NCBI GenBank assembly: GCA_030549175.1
Contig: JAUKUA010000007.1
Coordinates: 1,116,001 to 1,180,000, forward strand
Direction: 5' to 3'
Length of the DNA: 64,000 nt
Source: Lasiosphaeris hirsuta
Lineage: Eukaryota; Ascomycota; Sordariomycetes; Sordariales; Lasiosphaeriaceae
Of the stretch, positions 9,533 through 22,926 are shown piece by piece. Each line of letters opens with the position of its first letter. Positions within the stretch are counted from its first letter, which is position 1. The position numbers and the translations under genes are program-made. The notes beneath the pieces were generated by a model that searched no databases, was not told the origin of the DNA, and saw only the letters and a list, made by a program, of their open reading frames with translations.

Positions 9533-10849
9533 GCTAGCTACCTAAGGTCTGGGGTGTGACAACCACAAGGTGAGATATCAAATGAAGAATTAGACGGCAG
9601 AGCTTTAACCTTTTCCTAACTCTCGACTTAACCGTTCAGCGAACCACCCCGACAATTGCTATTAGTCTAGTTTAGAGCTTTCATACGACGAACTCAGGGA
9701 GTTGATCTTTGCAAGGCTAATAAGTACAAGGTCCGATTCAGAGCTTTAGAACAGAACGGTAAGGGAGTTAACTGTTGTAATGTAAAGTGGTGGAGAGCTA
9801 GGGAGAAGGAGGTTCAGGGAGATAGAATGATCCAACAGGAGATAAGACATAATGCTTCGTATTTATAAGTTAGGAGAAACAGAAGGGTTCACAAGGTTGT
9901 ATTACCCCTTAGCTTCACTAAAGTTCAGCTGATAATCTTTCTAGGTTTGTCCAAAGAGAACTAGGGAGCTTCTCCCTCTCGAGGATCCGTCGTAGCATAC
10001 CTGTCCTACTTATGGAAGGCTATATATAAGATATAAGGATACTAAAATACCTGAAGGATCCTCCTAGCCGCCCGTCGGTCCCGAATCTCCTTTCTAGCCG
10101 CCCGTCTCTCGCGCCCTACAAATCCGTGGCTACAAGCCAAGTGAAGCCGGCCTATCATACGTCGGTCCACGGCCGGTATTAGTACTTATTCATACAGCTT
10201 AAGTGGCATGGTGTCTATCGCTGTAGGTGTTCCTTCACGTCCTTGGTACTTACGTTGGCCATAGCGTTGTTAGGTCGATCCTACGTCGGCTATCACAGTA
10301 ACGGTTCCCTTCGTAACTTACACGTGGGAGTCGCGGCTACCTGTCACTACTGAAGCTAGACTCCGGAGAACGTCGGGTTCCAGGTCTTCCAAAGGAATGC
10401 TAGCGATAGCGGGGAGGTCCCTGATTCGAAAGACCAGCTACAGGATCTGGGCTGACCGTGTAGGCCCTGATCACGATGCTGAGATTAAGTGGCTTGTCTA
10501 TGACAAATCTGAAGTCTGATGACGTTACCTAGCACGGGCGAGATCCGTTGCACGGCTGCTCTGGCTTATGAATGGTTCTGGGCATTCCGTTGCGACCTGT
10601 GGGCGCTTAGGAGAATCCGCTGACCTGTGTGCCAGCTGAATAGGCCATTAGCCACACGTGGGAGCATGTCCCGAGGTTGAACCACATTGTGGCTGTCTCC
10701 TTTGTGATAGTTCCCTTCTCTACGTTGATCCATGATGGATGCTCGTGGGTCAATGGGTGTTTGTGTATATGTGTAGTATGTGCCGGTGGTGTGGCTCGGT
10801 CAAGGAAGTCAGTGACCTTGTTGACCTAGGTGAGCCTACCAGTGTGACA
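9533..10849 (-). repeat. Solo LTR of family L with GCCAC target duplication
   Basis: The 1317-bp copy TGTGACACAGG...CCAGTGTGACA is flanked by GCCAC at 9528-9532 and 10850-10854. It lies inside an opposite-orientation L element, whose internal sequence is continuous once this LTR and one GCCAC are removed. RIP damage is mild to moderate, so it is younger than its host element. Confidence 0.92.
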
Positions 10850-13494
10850 GCCACTTAGGACGTACAACGTTAAAAATCCCTTACCTTTATTATCACTCGA
10901 ACCAAAGCTCTCCATAAGGATGTCCTTAGACAAAAACAGTAAACGGAACAGTAAGTAGGAAGAAAGTAAGTGTAATAAGTATGGGAACAAAATAGTAAGC
11001 TTATTTGGGTCAAGGAACTTCTCTAGATTTAAGAAGAAAAGTAAGCTAAACAAGACTGTTATAATATTAAAGTTAAACACTGGTTTACCTTGGCCTAGGG
11101 ACAACTTAACTCACTTATAGCTCTTTATTAACTAGGAGTTTTACGAACCCTAAAGAAATAAGAACTATTCGACTAGTTTAAAGTCTACTTAAAAACCTTA
11201 GTCGAAGAAACATTCACGACTTAGATAAGTACGGTAGGACCCTACGATACGGATAGAATTATCTAAAGGGCTATGACCCGTTTGTAGAAATTACCTTCTG
11301 TCAAACCTTCCTAACAAATATCATAACTGTCGAAGAAATTAATTTCTACTTGGTATTTCGATAATAACGAAGATCTACTCTCCGATCATAACCTTTAACG
11401 AAGAGTGACCTAAGAAACCTTGTCCAAAGTCCGACGATAGCTTGATAGTATGTAGAACTCTGACGTTAGGATAAGGAGTAAAAGAAAAGAAAATAATTTA
11501 CCTTCTAATAACTACTCAAGGACAGTTACTTTACTACTACCCCTAAGTAATTATAGTAGTAACTTTAGTAATAACCTAAATCGCCGAAGTCTTTCCCTAG
11601 GAGGAAACCTACCTCTAGAACCCCCTAGTAGACTATCCGGTCTCTTAGAAAGGCCTCCGGGCCCTCTTAGACCCCTAGGAGACTTACTAAGGCCCCTGGG
11701 ATCCCTAGGACCTCTAGGACTAGGCTTCTAGAGCCTATTACTATAACCGACCCTCAATCCTATAGTAGTCTTTCTCGACCTTATTTGTATGAACTAGATA
11801 ATAATACGTGAATATACTACCGTTATTTATAATCCCCGTGGCTAAGATATCGCTATAACTATAGTAAAACCTAAGAAATATAACAAGAAGAATAAAGGTC
11901 ACTTCGAAACTTAGTGACACTTTATTAAGGAATACTTTAGTGTCTACGAGTAAACTTTCCTCGACGATAAAGCTAAGATTAGCTTTATTAGTATCCTTAC
12001 AAAAAATATTACCCTTAAATAATATTAGAAGAAGGGCTCGTAAATCAAAAAGCTTAACTTAATAGATCATTAGAATAATTACGTTATTACTATTATTAAA
12101 CACTTCCGTAGCCTAGTATATAGAACTAAAGACTACGAGTCTATAAAAGCTCTCATGTACGATAAGGATGTAAATAAGTATGTAACTAAATTTTAAGAAC
12201 TTAACTATACTATGGATCTCAGTAGCTAGGCTCTGTAGTCGTTAGTTATAACTACCATCTCCGAAACCGTGATCGATATAATCTACTTACGTATAAGACA
12301 TCTTCTTATTAAGGACGCCGACTTTCTAGAAGTGGTTATTATGGCCGGACTAATTTATAAGGATAAGATGAAGAATCATAAAATTACTCGTAAGGCTAAG
12401 TAAAGAAAAGGAGAGTCTACTTCGAATAGTAAGAAATATTCGAAGAAGGACAATCATAAAGAGGATATTAACATCTCTAGCTTCCGTTCTAATCTAATAC
12501 CTACTAAGAAAGCTAAGAAGGGCTCAAAGTAAAAGTAACAGGACTGTGAAGACAAGCCGTTGGTACCTACCTATAATAAGCATTGAAACTTTTATAAAGA
12601 AGCAATTGCTAGAGTAGAACAGGCTAATATCGACAAATATAAGGTAAGTAAGGGATACTACCACTATGGACAGTAAGGCTATAACACTCTCGAATATTAT
12701 AGTAAGAAAACTGAAGGAGATAAAGAAATCTCTAAGCCTCCCGGGAAAATCTCTAAAGTCAAACCAAAATATAGAAGGTAAGTCAACGATAAAACTGAGA
12801 ATATAAAATCTCGACCCGTTAAGAAGGCTAAGATCTCTTCTATGACAGAAGTAAATTATCCTAAGCTTTTTTCCCGTGTAGTCGAACTATCTGATAGTAA
12901 AGGTACGTCGGATCTTTAACTGGTACCCTAGAGCTTATGGTACCGGGACCCGTACCTCGAATCGCCGTAACCTTTATAAAACGTGTTCGTTTCAACTTTC
13001 CGCTTAAAAAAACCTTCCCTCCTAAGTAACAGGATAAAGCTAAGACTTAAGAGGGACCCTCTCATAAGAAAACTAAACGAAGCTACGAGCCGTATCATAG
13101 TGTTTATAAGATTGTTCCTATAACTATTATCTACTACGGAGTCGAGGAAGTCTTCTTTTAGATACTCCTTGATTTTAAAGCCTCTAGCCTAGTTATAAGT
13201 AAAGACTTCGTTAAGAAATGAAATATCTCTTACGTAGTCAGAACGATATTAAAACCTTTAGAAGCTTTTAATATAGTAATTAACCTTAACTTTAGAAAGA
13301 CCTATACTAAGGAAATCGTTTTACGACACTAAGTAAAATACTTCTCCCGTATCACGTTCGAAATCTCACCTCTTAACGCCGAATACGATGTTCTTCTACC
13401 GTACTAGTAGCTATAACAATACTAGCCGAACTACCTATGGGACTATGACATGTCGAAAGTAGCCTTCGAATTAGACTGTTGTCGCTAGAATTAT
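10850..13494 (+). pseudogene. RIP-destroyed gag and protease of family L
   Basis: Plus-strand frames carry many TAA/TAG stops. Near 12655-12705 the reading YHYGQ-GYNTLEY corresponds to a CCHC zinc knuckle in which TGC became TAC. The minus-strand relative at 45798-45839 keeps CYYYRYQGHNILEC, which supports this. Farther on, a frame reading EVFF-ILLDFKASS is a retropepsin-like stretch (LLDxGAS degraded), followed by SPLNAEYDVLLPY. The frame is cut at 13494 by the S element. No function can remain. Confidence 0.75.
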
Positions 13495-13728
13495 TGTTAC
13501 GTGGAAAAATGTAGATAGCCTAGATAGGTTAGTCCGTTGTACGCAGTCCCTACGCTTAATTGAGCACAGGGGGTACGCTGCCATATAATGGCAGCGCGCC
13601 CTCTAGACTAATTACCAACGGGCTATCCTTTATAAATTATTTACACTACCATATAATATGTTATGTCAGTGTTTATGTAAAGGACCACCAAAGTAACGCT
13701 TACACAAGCGGTCCTTTTAACCATAGTA
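13495..13728 (+). repeat. 5' LTR of the plus-strand S element
   Basis: It runs TGTTACGTGGAAAAATG...AACCATAGTA (CGTAGCA altered by RIP). It is collinear with the LTRs at 5968, 22927, 36021 and 45457, all 234 bp. Confidence 0.9.
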
Positions 13729-13730
13729 AG

Positions 13731-13743
13731 TGGTACCCCCACC
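13731..13743 (+). other. Candidate tRNA primer-binding site of family S
   Basis: TGGTACCCCCACC lies two bases after the LTR; the less damaged copies at 6204 (plus) and 45442-45454 (minus) read TGGTGCCCCCACC. The TGG start and position fit a site pairing with a tRNA 3' CCA end. I could not assign the tRNA. Confidence 0.55.
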
Positions 13744-13819
13744 ATCGAATCAAATAGACCTCATCAGTCAATTTGACGCCTTCGGGACTAACACCAGCTT
13801 GTACTACGTTGTAATAAAG

Positions 13820-13955
13820 ACAACGACAACGTCAACGTCAACAGTACGAAGGCTCTTAACTAAGTCGGCGGCCTACTGTTGAGACAACAACGATAACGTA
13901 CGCGTTAATGGCACGAAGGCTCTTAACTGAGTCGGCGACCTATTGTTAAAACAAT
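13820..13955 (+). repeat. Two-copy 67-bp tandem repeat in the S leader
   Basis: ACGAAGGCTCTTAACT...GTCGGCG occurs at 13846 and 13913, 67 bp apart. The same pair is present in the leaders at 6319/6386 and on the minus strand at about 45230-45365, so it is a family trait, not a local duplication. Confidence 0.75.
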
Positions 13956-14340
13956 AAGATAAGTAGATATATATTGTTAAGCTTTACAAAGCCTAACAGG
14001 TGTTTGACTACATCTCTAAGAATCCGAGAGTTAAGTGGTAGACCAGCGTAAAGCCGGAGCGTAAGTAAGCACTCGTGGCGTTAGTAAGCCTGATTTTTCT
14101 CTCTAACAGAACATTTACCTACTTAAGAAGTCCTATTTAGAATAGCTATCCAAACGCCTAGAACGTTAACTACATTTTGAAAGAGCGCTTTAAAACTCTG
14201 GTCGACAACTACCTTCAAGGAGTACAGGAAGGCCTCTACCCAATACCTAAGCACTCAAGAACGGTAGAAACGCTAGAACCAAGGGGTACCTAATAGACTC
14301 TGATAACGCCACTACCCACGGACCTAATACTTAGGGATAC

Positions 14341-17300
14341 GTTAACTATCCTACTACTAAGTAACGTGATGTTAGTAGCTAGACAGGATACTATACTAAG
14401 GAAGTCCGATACTATATCGTAAGACGAAGGATTCTTACCTGTAACGCTAAGTAAAATGGCAGAAGACTATATGCCGGGATAGGACCCGGATCCGCTTAAA
14501 GATTATATTAATAAGTAACCTCCTAGTCTACCTTTATTTCTACCTCTGAGGTAATTAATAATCAAGGAGTAGCTTACGTAGATGATATAGGTTATGTAGA
14601 CATATCTTACGATTATCTTTGTAAGGACTAGTACGCCGGCGACCGGCCCCGCGGCTTAAGTAAGTACTCCGTTAGCGACGAGAGGCTCTAACTAGTAGAT
14701 CTATCATGTCGGTCTTCTCTGGCTAAACGTGTTACCGAAGAAAGATAATAAGGCCTAACTGTTTTACGACGGTAAGTAGCTTTGTTACCGTAACGTTTAT
14801 CTTTAGACTATACGTGTTAAGGAAGTGGCCTTAGATCTAGATAGATATAGTACTCTTTATAAAGAACTGTTTTTATTATTTAAAAGATTAGTCCTTTAAT
14901 GGTACGAGCTTTAATTATTAACTAAGGATAAAGAGTATATAAGACTAAACGTCTTTAACTAGGTCATAATTATCCTTTAATAGTTTAGACTAAAGTTAAT
15001 AGATATAAAATGATAGTTTAGTTAACTTATGAGTAAGTTTAAGGCCGAAGATAATATTATTAGTAAGTCAGTCCGTATATATACAATAGATTATTTTAAG
15101 TACGTAAGAGTATAAAGAGACAAGGAGGATTTCTAATTACTTACTAGGCTATATAATAACCTATATGAGAAATTACGTTAACTTTATACTTAACTAACTA
15201 CTAAAGACATACTTTGTAATTACCTCGATAAGATCGAAGAAAAGATATTAGTATCTCGTGATACGTTAGTTACTAAAGAAACAGTTATAAAAGTAATTAG
15301 GACGGTATTATATAATAACGATACCGTAACCTATGGTAACGATAATATTAACTAGGTTAGTAGAAATAGAAGATAAGATTAAGTTAATAATTAAGGAAGA
15401 CAAGTTACTTAGTAAAGTAATAACGGTAATTAAGGATACTCTAATAACAAAGGATTATTCTCTAGTAACTAGAGAAGTAGATAGTAAGGACATTTATACT
15501 TTAGTAATATAAACAAATATAATTATAACATATATCTATGTTAGAGATTTAATAATTAAATACCTAGAGGTTTCTAACCGGACTAAGTGTTTTAGAGGTA
15601 GCGGTACTATAGCCAACGCTAATCTTATAACAACAACACTTTTACCTACATTAACGATAAGTTTATCTATGGAGAAAGTACTAATACTTAGTAATAGTAT
15701 AAGTAACTTAAGACTAAGAGATATTACTTTATCAGCGAAGGAAAATTAGAAAAGAATATTATTACTTTTCTTAACGTTATAATATCTCCTTTCTATTTAG
15801 CTTTCTTTCGTTCTTCCGTAACACTAAGTAACCTCACCCGGTATAAGGTACTTAATAAGAAAAAGTACAAATGTTCAAGTTATACGGAAACATTTAACTA
15901 TAGAAATAAGTTGTAGCGGCATATCCGGACGGAGTATATTAAATAACCGTAGAAGCTAAAGAAAGGTTTAATCATATACTAGGAACCTAAGTTCCTAAAA
16001 GAGCCCATGTCTCTCATGCCTCTTATGAAGCCCGTGATCTTTAAGAAGTAAAGGTCCCCTACAGAGCCCGTGACTCCGAGGTAGCCTACCCATTTAAGAA
16101 AAGAACTAGAGAGCTTTAAGGAGTTAGAGGACAATAGGAACGTAAAAATAAGTAAGAACGACATAAGAAAGGTTCGTTTTAAACAGGTATCTATAGAGAA
16201 TATGGAAGAGAAAGATAAAGGATTTATCATAGCTTAGAAAAGTTACTTAATAAAGGATTGAAGTAATAATAACTTAAGTGATAAAGGAACTTATATTATC
16301 CTCGAAGAAAGGTAAGTTATTAAAGTAAACTTACTACTTTATCCCGTAGACTCTTAATACCTAAAGAAGTCTTATCTTTAAATTAACGTTAAAGTAAACT
16401 TAAACGATAAACCTACACATATCTACTTTAACATTAGTAACTTAACTAACCTCGTCGATAAAAAGTAGATTTAGAAATGGATACGTCATTTATACTAGGT
16501 ACCATAGAAACCCCGTTTCGTTGAGAGAGTTAACTTAAGAACTTACATCGATAAGTAAGCTAAGTTCGATTTTTATATTCCCGGTATAACATAGTAAACC
16601 AGTGTTAACATTTACTTTTACATAAAGGCCGATGTTATCAATGAGCTAAGGCCGTATATATTAATCGGTATTACCTTCATAGATGACAATGACGTAACTA
16701 TCGACTTCCTAAGGAACAATGTCACTTTCCGATTTGTTAGAAACATAAGGATAAAGGTAGACCTAGTTACTAAACCTTGCCGGGAGATCATACATAAGGT
16801 TACTACTTTCTAAAGTGTTATTTTTATACCCGGAAAGAAAGGTTTTATCAAGACTAAGATATACGATCTACCAAAGCTATTACCTAAGGAGATATATATT
16901 TATAATAGGCCATAGACTTTTTATCTTATATTAACGTAGGAAGGTATTTTAGATAGTAACATCGCCTACCTAACATCTTATATAACATACTTCCATAACT
17001 AGATATCTGAGCTGATAATCATTAAGAGAGGTTAAAAGATTAGGAAAGTTTAAAAATAACCTAAAGTAGAATAGGTATTTACGTTTGATTTAACAAGTTA
17101 TAACATAAACATAAGAACGAAGATCATATAAGCCTCCTCTATGAGATATTATATAGAACTTAACAATGTTAATATAAAAGAATATCATTTAGCTATCTTT
17201 AATAAAATCTACTAACTCGAGGATAAAATAGAAGATATTTTCGTTTACATTTTAAACGGTTAGGTAAGTAACAAGACAAAGATCGTCGACACTTCACCGC

Positions 17301-20300
17301 CACTTCCTCTAAAGATAAGATATCACATTATTATACGGAGTTAAGAAGCCAGCCGATTTTTCTACTATTAAGAGTAAGGCTAGAATAAGTATCTATAAGA
17401 TAAACGGAGCCTTCGTAGAAAAGATCAAAGACCTCCTAGATAAGTATGACATATTCCGTAACAAAGGTATCGTACCTATGCCCGATAAGAGCAAAATAAG
17501 GATTGACCTTATTAAGAGATAACAAAACTAAATCAAGCTAACAAAGCTATACCTCCAAGGAGCGAAAGATCACGTTTTTACCACGTAAAGACTCGATACC
17601 ATATACACGGCTAGAAAGCTAACCTTTCTTAACGAACCAACCCCTATTACGTACCCTATCTTCGTAATATAAAGAACGGTTAACGGAGTAAAAAAGGGCC
17701 GTCTTATCGTCGACTTACGTATCTTAAACAAGGTTACGGTACTAAACGTCTACCTACTCATAGACTAAGACGACATAATCCTTGTAATATAAGAAAAAAA
17801 GGTTTTCTTCATAATAGATACCTCCAGTTTCTTCTATCAGTTACTAGTCTATAACAAATACCGTAATCACATAGTTATTATCACGGAAAGAGGGCTCGAG
17901 CGATCAAACATAATATTCATAGGATTTAAGAACTTACTTACTTTTACCTAACATTTCATAGACCGCCTATTTCGTGATAGTTAAGATTTCGTACGAGCAT
18001 ACATTAATGACATCGTCGTCTTTAATATTATAGAAGACGAGTATTATAAGTACATAAGTAAGGTACTTAAGCTCTTAGAGGACGTGAGAATATATATTAA
18101 TACTAGCAAGTCATTCGTGGCCTATCTAACGATCTAACTCCTAAGATATATTATTAACGGAGAAGAAGTTACAAAAACAGATGATCAAATTATAACTTTC
18201 TAAAAGATAAAGTTCCTAAACACACTAGATATACTTAAGATCTATCTAAAGATAGCCAGATAGCTATAACATAAGATTACCTAATATGATATCAAAGCTA
18301 GACCGTTACAAAAGAAAAAGACGGCATTACTAACATTAGGCCGTAAGAAAGGAAAGATTATAAACGAAAGTATAAAGAACGTGAGAAAGGCTTACATATC
18401 GAAAATATGTTTTTAACCTTCAAAAGATAAATAGGAATCTTTCCGCCTACTACAGAAATACTTATATACACAATTTACGACTTACTATCACGTTAAAATA
18501 AAGTTATTATTCTTTAAAGTCGATACTTATAAAGGAGCTTTTAACCTCTTCGTTTTTTAACTTAAGAATAACTGGGATAAGAAAGTAATCTCAAGACGTA
18601 ACCTCGTAGCGGAGAAGGTTCTACCGATTATATTCTTATCAAAAGTAACTACCGTGACTAAATAGAAATACGGATCTATAGAGGTAGAGGTTATAGTAGT
18701 TGTATAGGTAGTTAAGAAGCTTAGGAAGATAGTTTAGTCAAACTAACATTACCTAAACATCCTAATAGATCATACTTCTACTAAAGGTATCGTTAAGTAT
18801 ATATCTTTAGTAACGATAAACCTAAACAAGGCTAACCTTAAGCTTATAAATGTAGTAAACTGGCTTTCCCAGTTCGAAATCGACATTTTTTATATCCCGG
18901 GCGTTTTTAACGTCGTTTTTAATATATTCTCACGGCTTCTAACGTTTAAACAAGACTTTAAGAAACTTGAGATAGATAAATTTAACGAGCTTAATAATAT
19001 CTAAGCTATAGCATAGAACATAAGAGATGAGATATCCGTTATAGTTACTTAAGTAAGTACCGAGTCTGTTATTAGTAACTCGTTCAAAACTATCCTATAC
19101 GAGGGTTATAAGAATGATATGAAATATAACAAGTTAATAGCCGGTATTAACACTAGGATAGAAAACCCTATCGTACCACAACGGATAGAACGTACTAAAG
19201 TATCTAAAAGATACCTATGACTCCTAATAGAACTATTTAAGATCAGAGATAAGTTACTATATTATGTCGATCACGATAGAAATTATCGCCTCTATATCCT
19301 AAGAGTATATGTTAAGACAGTACTTAAGATAGTTTATGATAAATCATATCATTTCGGTTTTTATAAGATAATAGATAGCCTTTAGAATATATACTTTACT
19401 AACAAGGTATAGAAAGTGAAACGTTTTATCTAGTTCTATAAGGCCTACCGTTAGAACCAGACCGACAAGTAGCTTACGAACGGGGAAATGATACCTATCT
19501 ACGTAATCTCATAGCCGTTTCATACTATTACGATAGATTTTATTATCAGCCTACCTATAGTCTTATTAGCTATAACGATATAGTACCTCGAAGGTTATAT
19601 AATATACTTAACATATTTTATATAGTTACGTGTAAGTTCTCTAAAAAAACACTCTTACTGGTAAGATACTATACCTATATAACTAAGGATTAGGTAAAGA
19701 TGTTAATAAGATTATTATTTATATATAACTAGAGACTACTAACGATGATTATTAGCGATAGAAACCTAAAGTTTACCTTAGTATTATAAAAAGAGATTTT
19801 CGATATCTATGATATTAAACTACTTTTTTTCACCGCTTACTACCTACAAACCGATAGCTAGTTAAAGAGGACGAACTAGACGGTCGAGATTACTATTTGT
19901 TTCTATACCTCTATAATAGACAGAGAAGTTCCGTAGGTTAATATACTACCATCGTTCTAGTTTAATATTAACAACATACTAACTGTTATGATTGATAAAT
20001 TACCTAACAAACTAGTCCTCGGATTCTAGCTAAGGTCCCTAGTAGATATTCTAACTGTAAATGAAGGTATAAGAGTAGATACCGAGGTAGCGGAGGTTCT
20101 TAGGGGATATTACTAAAAGGAAGTAATTTAGCTTCTTAACATTACTAGCGTAATAACAAAACTCCGCTATGACGACAAGTATATACCCGAGACCTTTAAG
20201 ATCGGAGATATTATTTATCTATACCTTTATAAAGGTTACTATCTATCCGGTAAGTTAAAAAGAAAATAGTCACTTTAAAGAGCGGGCCTGTTTAAGATTA

Positions 20301-20640
20301 TTAATAAGATAAAGACAGGTAATCTAACTTATAAGCTTAACTTCCCGGTATCATAGGAAGTGTACTTAATTATCTTAGTTACGTAATTATACCGCCCTTA
20401 ACAAGGTAAGGATTCTTTTAGCCGAAAGTGACAGATACTACTAGCCGTTAGGGTTAACGAATAAGAAGAATAGGAGCTTAACTATATCGTTAGTAATAAA
20501 GTAAACTAGAAGAAAAAGAACCTAAGTGTTAAGTACCTCGTCCGTTAAAAGAACTACGAAGTTAAGAATAATATATAGAAGTTAAGAGTAAACTTATTAC
20601 TAAACGTAAGAGATGCTATTATAAGTTATAAAGTAAGGAA
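14341..20640 (+). pseudogene. RIP-destroyed gag-pol polyprotein of family S (gag, PR, RT, RNase H, IN, chromodomain)
   Basis: Frames are broken almost only by TAA/TAG. A C2H2-like finger lies at about 15872-15937. A protease-like stretch (HIYFNISN..NLVDKK, from HxYFDTGS) lies near 16410-16480. The connector SKARISIYK...DLLDKYDIFR is near 17370-17450. RT shows GRLIVDLRILNKV near 17700 and YINDIVVFN at 18000 (degraded YxDD box). Integrase has an H-H-C-C-like zinc region at about 19300-19470, followed by TITIDFIISLP near 19530. The C-terminal chromodomain at about 20473-20640 reads YLVR-KNYEVK with the tryptophan now a stop. Domain order RT-RH-IN-chromodomain defines a chromovirus. The element cannot be translated now. 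Confidence 0.82.
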
Positions 20641-21131
20641 CTTTATCGACTAGGATAAAGAGTATAAGAAGAAGGGTATTAAGGCTGTTAAGTATGTTAA
20701 GGTCGATATTATCCCTACTATAGAAATAATGGTTAAGCTTCCATAGTATCAAACCGCTAGATAATAGATGTTTTTAAGAACGAACAGCTTTCTTAACAAG
20801 ACGAAAGAATATTCTAGTTATAACATTAGATCTTTTCTTTCTTTTACTTTCCTTTATTAACCTTACTTAGCTACATAAGTACCTTCTTACTATGAGCCAA
20901 AAAGACTGAAAGATCGGATAGAAGCCTTATCATAGCGTCGTTTTTTCTCTGTTAATTTTCCTTATCATAAGGCCTTAGCCTACTAGGCCAGGTTACTAAC
21001 AAAAAAAAAACCCTCTCTTACAAAATTTTTATGTTTTCTTTCCTATAACTATTACTACTCTTATCACTATCATTAAGTTATACCTTTACACTTTCTCTAT
21101 ACCTTATTATTACGTTTATTCACACTCTGAG

Positions 21132-22780
21132 ATAGCTAAATTCAGCTATTTACAAGAGTACATTCATAAAATAGAGCGTCAATTCAAGGTAGCTCGAGCT
21201 AAGCCGAACAATCTAAACGTACCTAAAGATAGCCTGATAGCTAAGAGTCTAGATCTTACGTGTCTCCAAATTCTAGCTAAAGAAACCTTAAGACACGCTA
21301 TATAAGCCCAAGAGAGCGTTACCGTTACTACTAAATATAGTAAGAATGACTACGACGAGCTTAAGCCTAACGATCTACCTAACTATAATTCTAACTACGA
21401 TAACAATAAGAGCGAACGTATAGAGGACGATGACTTTAATCTTACTATGGAAGGTAAGCCCGATAAGGAAGATAAAAAAATAACCTTAGATCTCTTAGAC
21501 GGCTTACCTAGCTTTTTTACTAGCTTACCTATTAAATATCACATCCCTAAGAAACACTACCGCTAAGGCATAAAGACACTTTAAAAACAAGCTAAATAGA
21601 GAGCTAAGTAACTTACTATCGGTAGTAAGAGGCTTAAGATCTTACTAGACTATAAAGCCTACTTTAAGTTTAAGTACTATAACAAGTTAGTAAGTAGATA
21701 GGAAGCTTATAAACGTACGGCCTTTATGATCGACGATCCGAAGCTTCTTTTTATAATGAATGAAGAGATTAAGGGTATCTTTACTAAAGGATTAAAGTCA
21801 GTTACTAAGAACTAGGATCTAGCTAACAATCCGTATATATACTAATTAAAGAAATTGTTAAACAAGGCCAAGACGACATATAATAAGTAAGGTGTCAATA
21901 ATAACTATTTACCTTTAAAGATATTTATCCTTATGATTATTTATTATCATCCTATAGCCGCTTTAAACGAGAAGTTATCTTCAGTCCTTATCTACCTTAA
22001 TTACCTCGACCTTATATAAGTTTATACCTAGGCCAACTAAGCAAATATCCTTATTACTAGTATGAACTAGTACTGGCGTATATAGTTCTAACGCCTTAAA
22101 TACCAGCTCGCCGATAAGACTACAGAGCTTAAGAAAGCTAAAGTAGTCTATATATCATCTATAGCCAGTATACTTACTGACATATATAATCTTTAAAAAC
22201 ATCTTAAAGGTAAGATCAATGTCCTTAAGAATAAGATTAAGAAGCTTTTAAGTTATGATAAAGTCTACGAAACTTTCTAAGTTATAAAAAGAATGACGAT
22301 AGATAACCTCGATAAGTACGTTACTAAGGAGTAAGTTAACACTTTAACGAGCCATATAAATAAGGTTAGTCTAAAGACCAAAGTATTTAATAATCAGATC
22401 TAAGATTTTTAAAAGGACCTAACAAAGCTTAACAAGGCTATTAAGTAACTATCAGCTACGTAACCCATGGCTGCCTCGACTACTTATTTAAGTACCCCTA
22501 TACTTGTTATAACCCTTGGCATCTTACGTAAGTACCTTACTGAGGATACCCAAAGTGAAATCATAACTATAGGTACTCTACCTAAGAAGTAGAATAAATA
22601 CGGTACCCTTACTAACTTATTCGACACTAACGCTCCCAAGGTTGTACACGTAATAAGTCGGCAGCTTTTTCTCCTACTTAAGAAACCCCTACTAAAGGTA
22701 TCGGTCGTAAGAAGCCTACCGCCAAGAAGTCGCCTTCTAAGACGACTAAGCGGAAGACGCTCTTTAACACTGTGGACTAG
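21132..22780 (+). pseudogene. Third frame of family S downstream of pol, unknown function
   Basis: The frame begins at an ATA that was probably ATG (ATAGCTAAATTC, residues xAKFSYLQEYIHKIERQF). It runs about 550 codons, interrupted only by TAA/TAG and one 1-bp shift near 22650. Features: a charged N-terminal region, an acidic patch (RIEDDDFNLTMEGKPDKEDK), Lys/Glu/Leu-rich stretches suggesting coiled coil, and a basic tail with GRKKPTAKK (better seen in the minus-strand copy). There is no signal peptide or clear membrane segment, so it is not an obvious envelope gene. A pyrimidine-rich tract at 21005-21120 separates it from the chromodomain. The inverted copy at 36401-38050 keeps the same frame and length (1650 bp). 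I do not recognise the family. Confidence 0.65.
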
Positions 22781-22926
22781 AGAGATATGAGCGTAGGGAA
22801 TGGGGTAATCTAAGTATGGTAACGGTGTACGAAAGGGCTGGGGGTAATTGGTACTTTTCTTATAGTTTAAGAGAGCGGAGGACGATGGCGAGGACGCCCT
22901 TTTCTTTATTCTTTAACCCGGGCACA

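Larger units (their letters stand above)
7673..13494 (+). mobile_element. 5' part of a family-L chromovirus, interrupted by a solo LTR and cut by an S element
   Basis: The 5' LTR spans 7673-9041. The internal part starts at 9042, is split by the solo LTR at 9533-10849, resumes with GCCAC at 10850, and ends at 13494, where the S element begins. It carries gag and the start of protease; RT, integrase and the 3' LTR are missing. RIP damage is heavy. Confidence 0.85.

Noticed and set aside
22860..22926. Polypurine tract directly before the 3' LTR of the plus-strand S element
   Set aside because: The bases adjoining the LTR (CCCGGGCACA) are not purine-rich; the purine-rich stretch about 50-60 bp upstream is too far away to be called with confidence.
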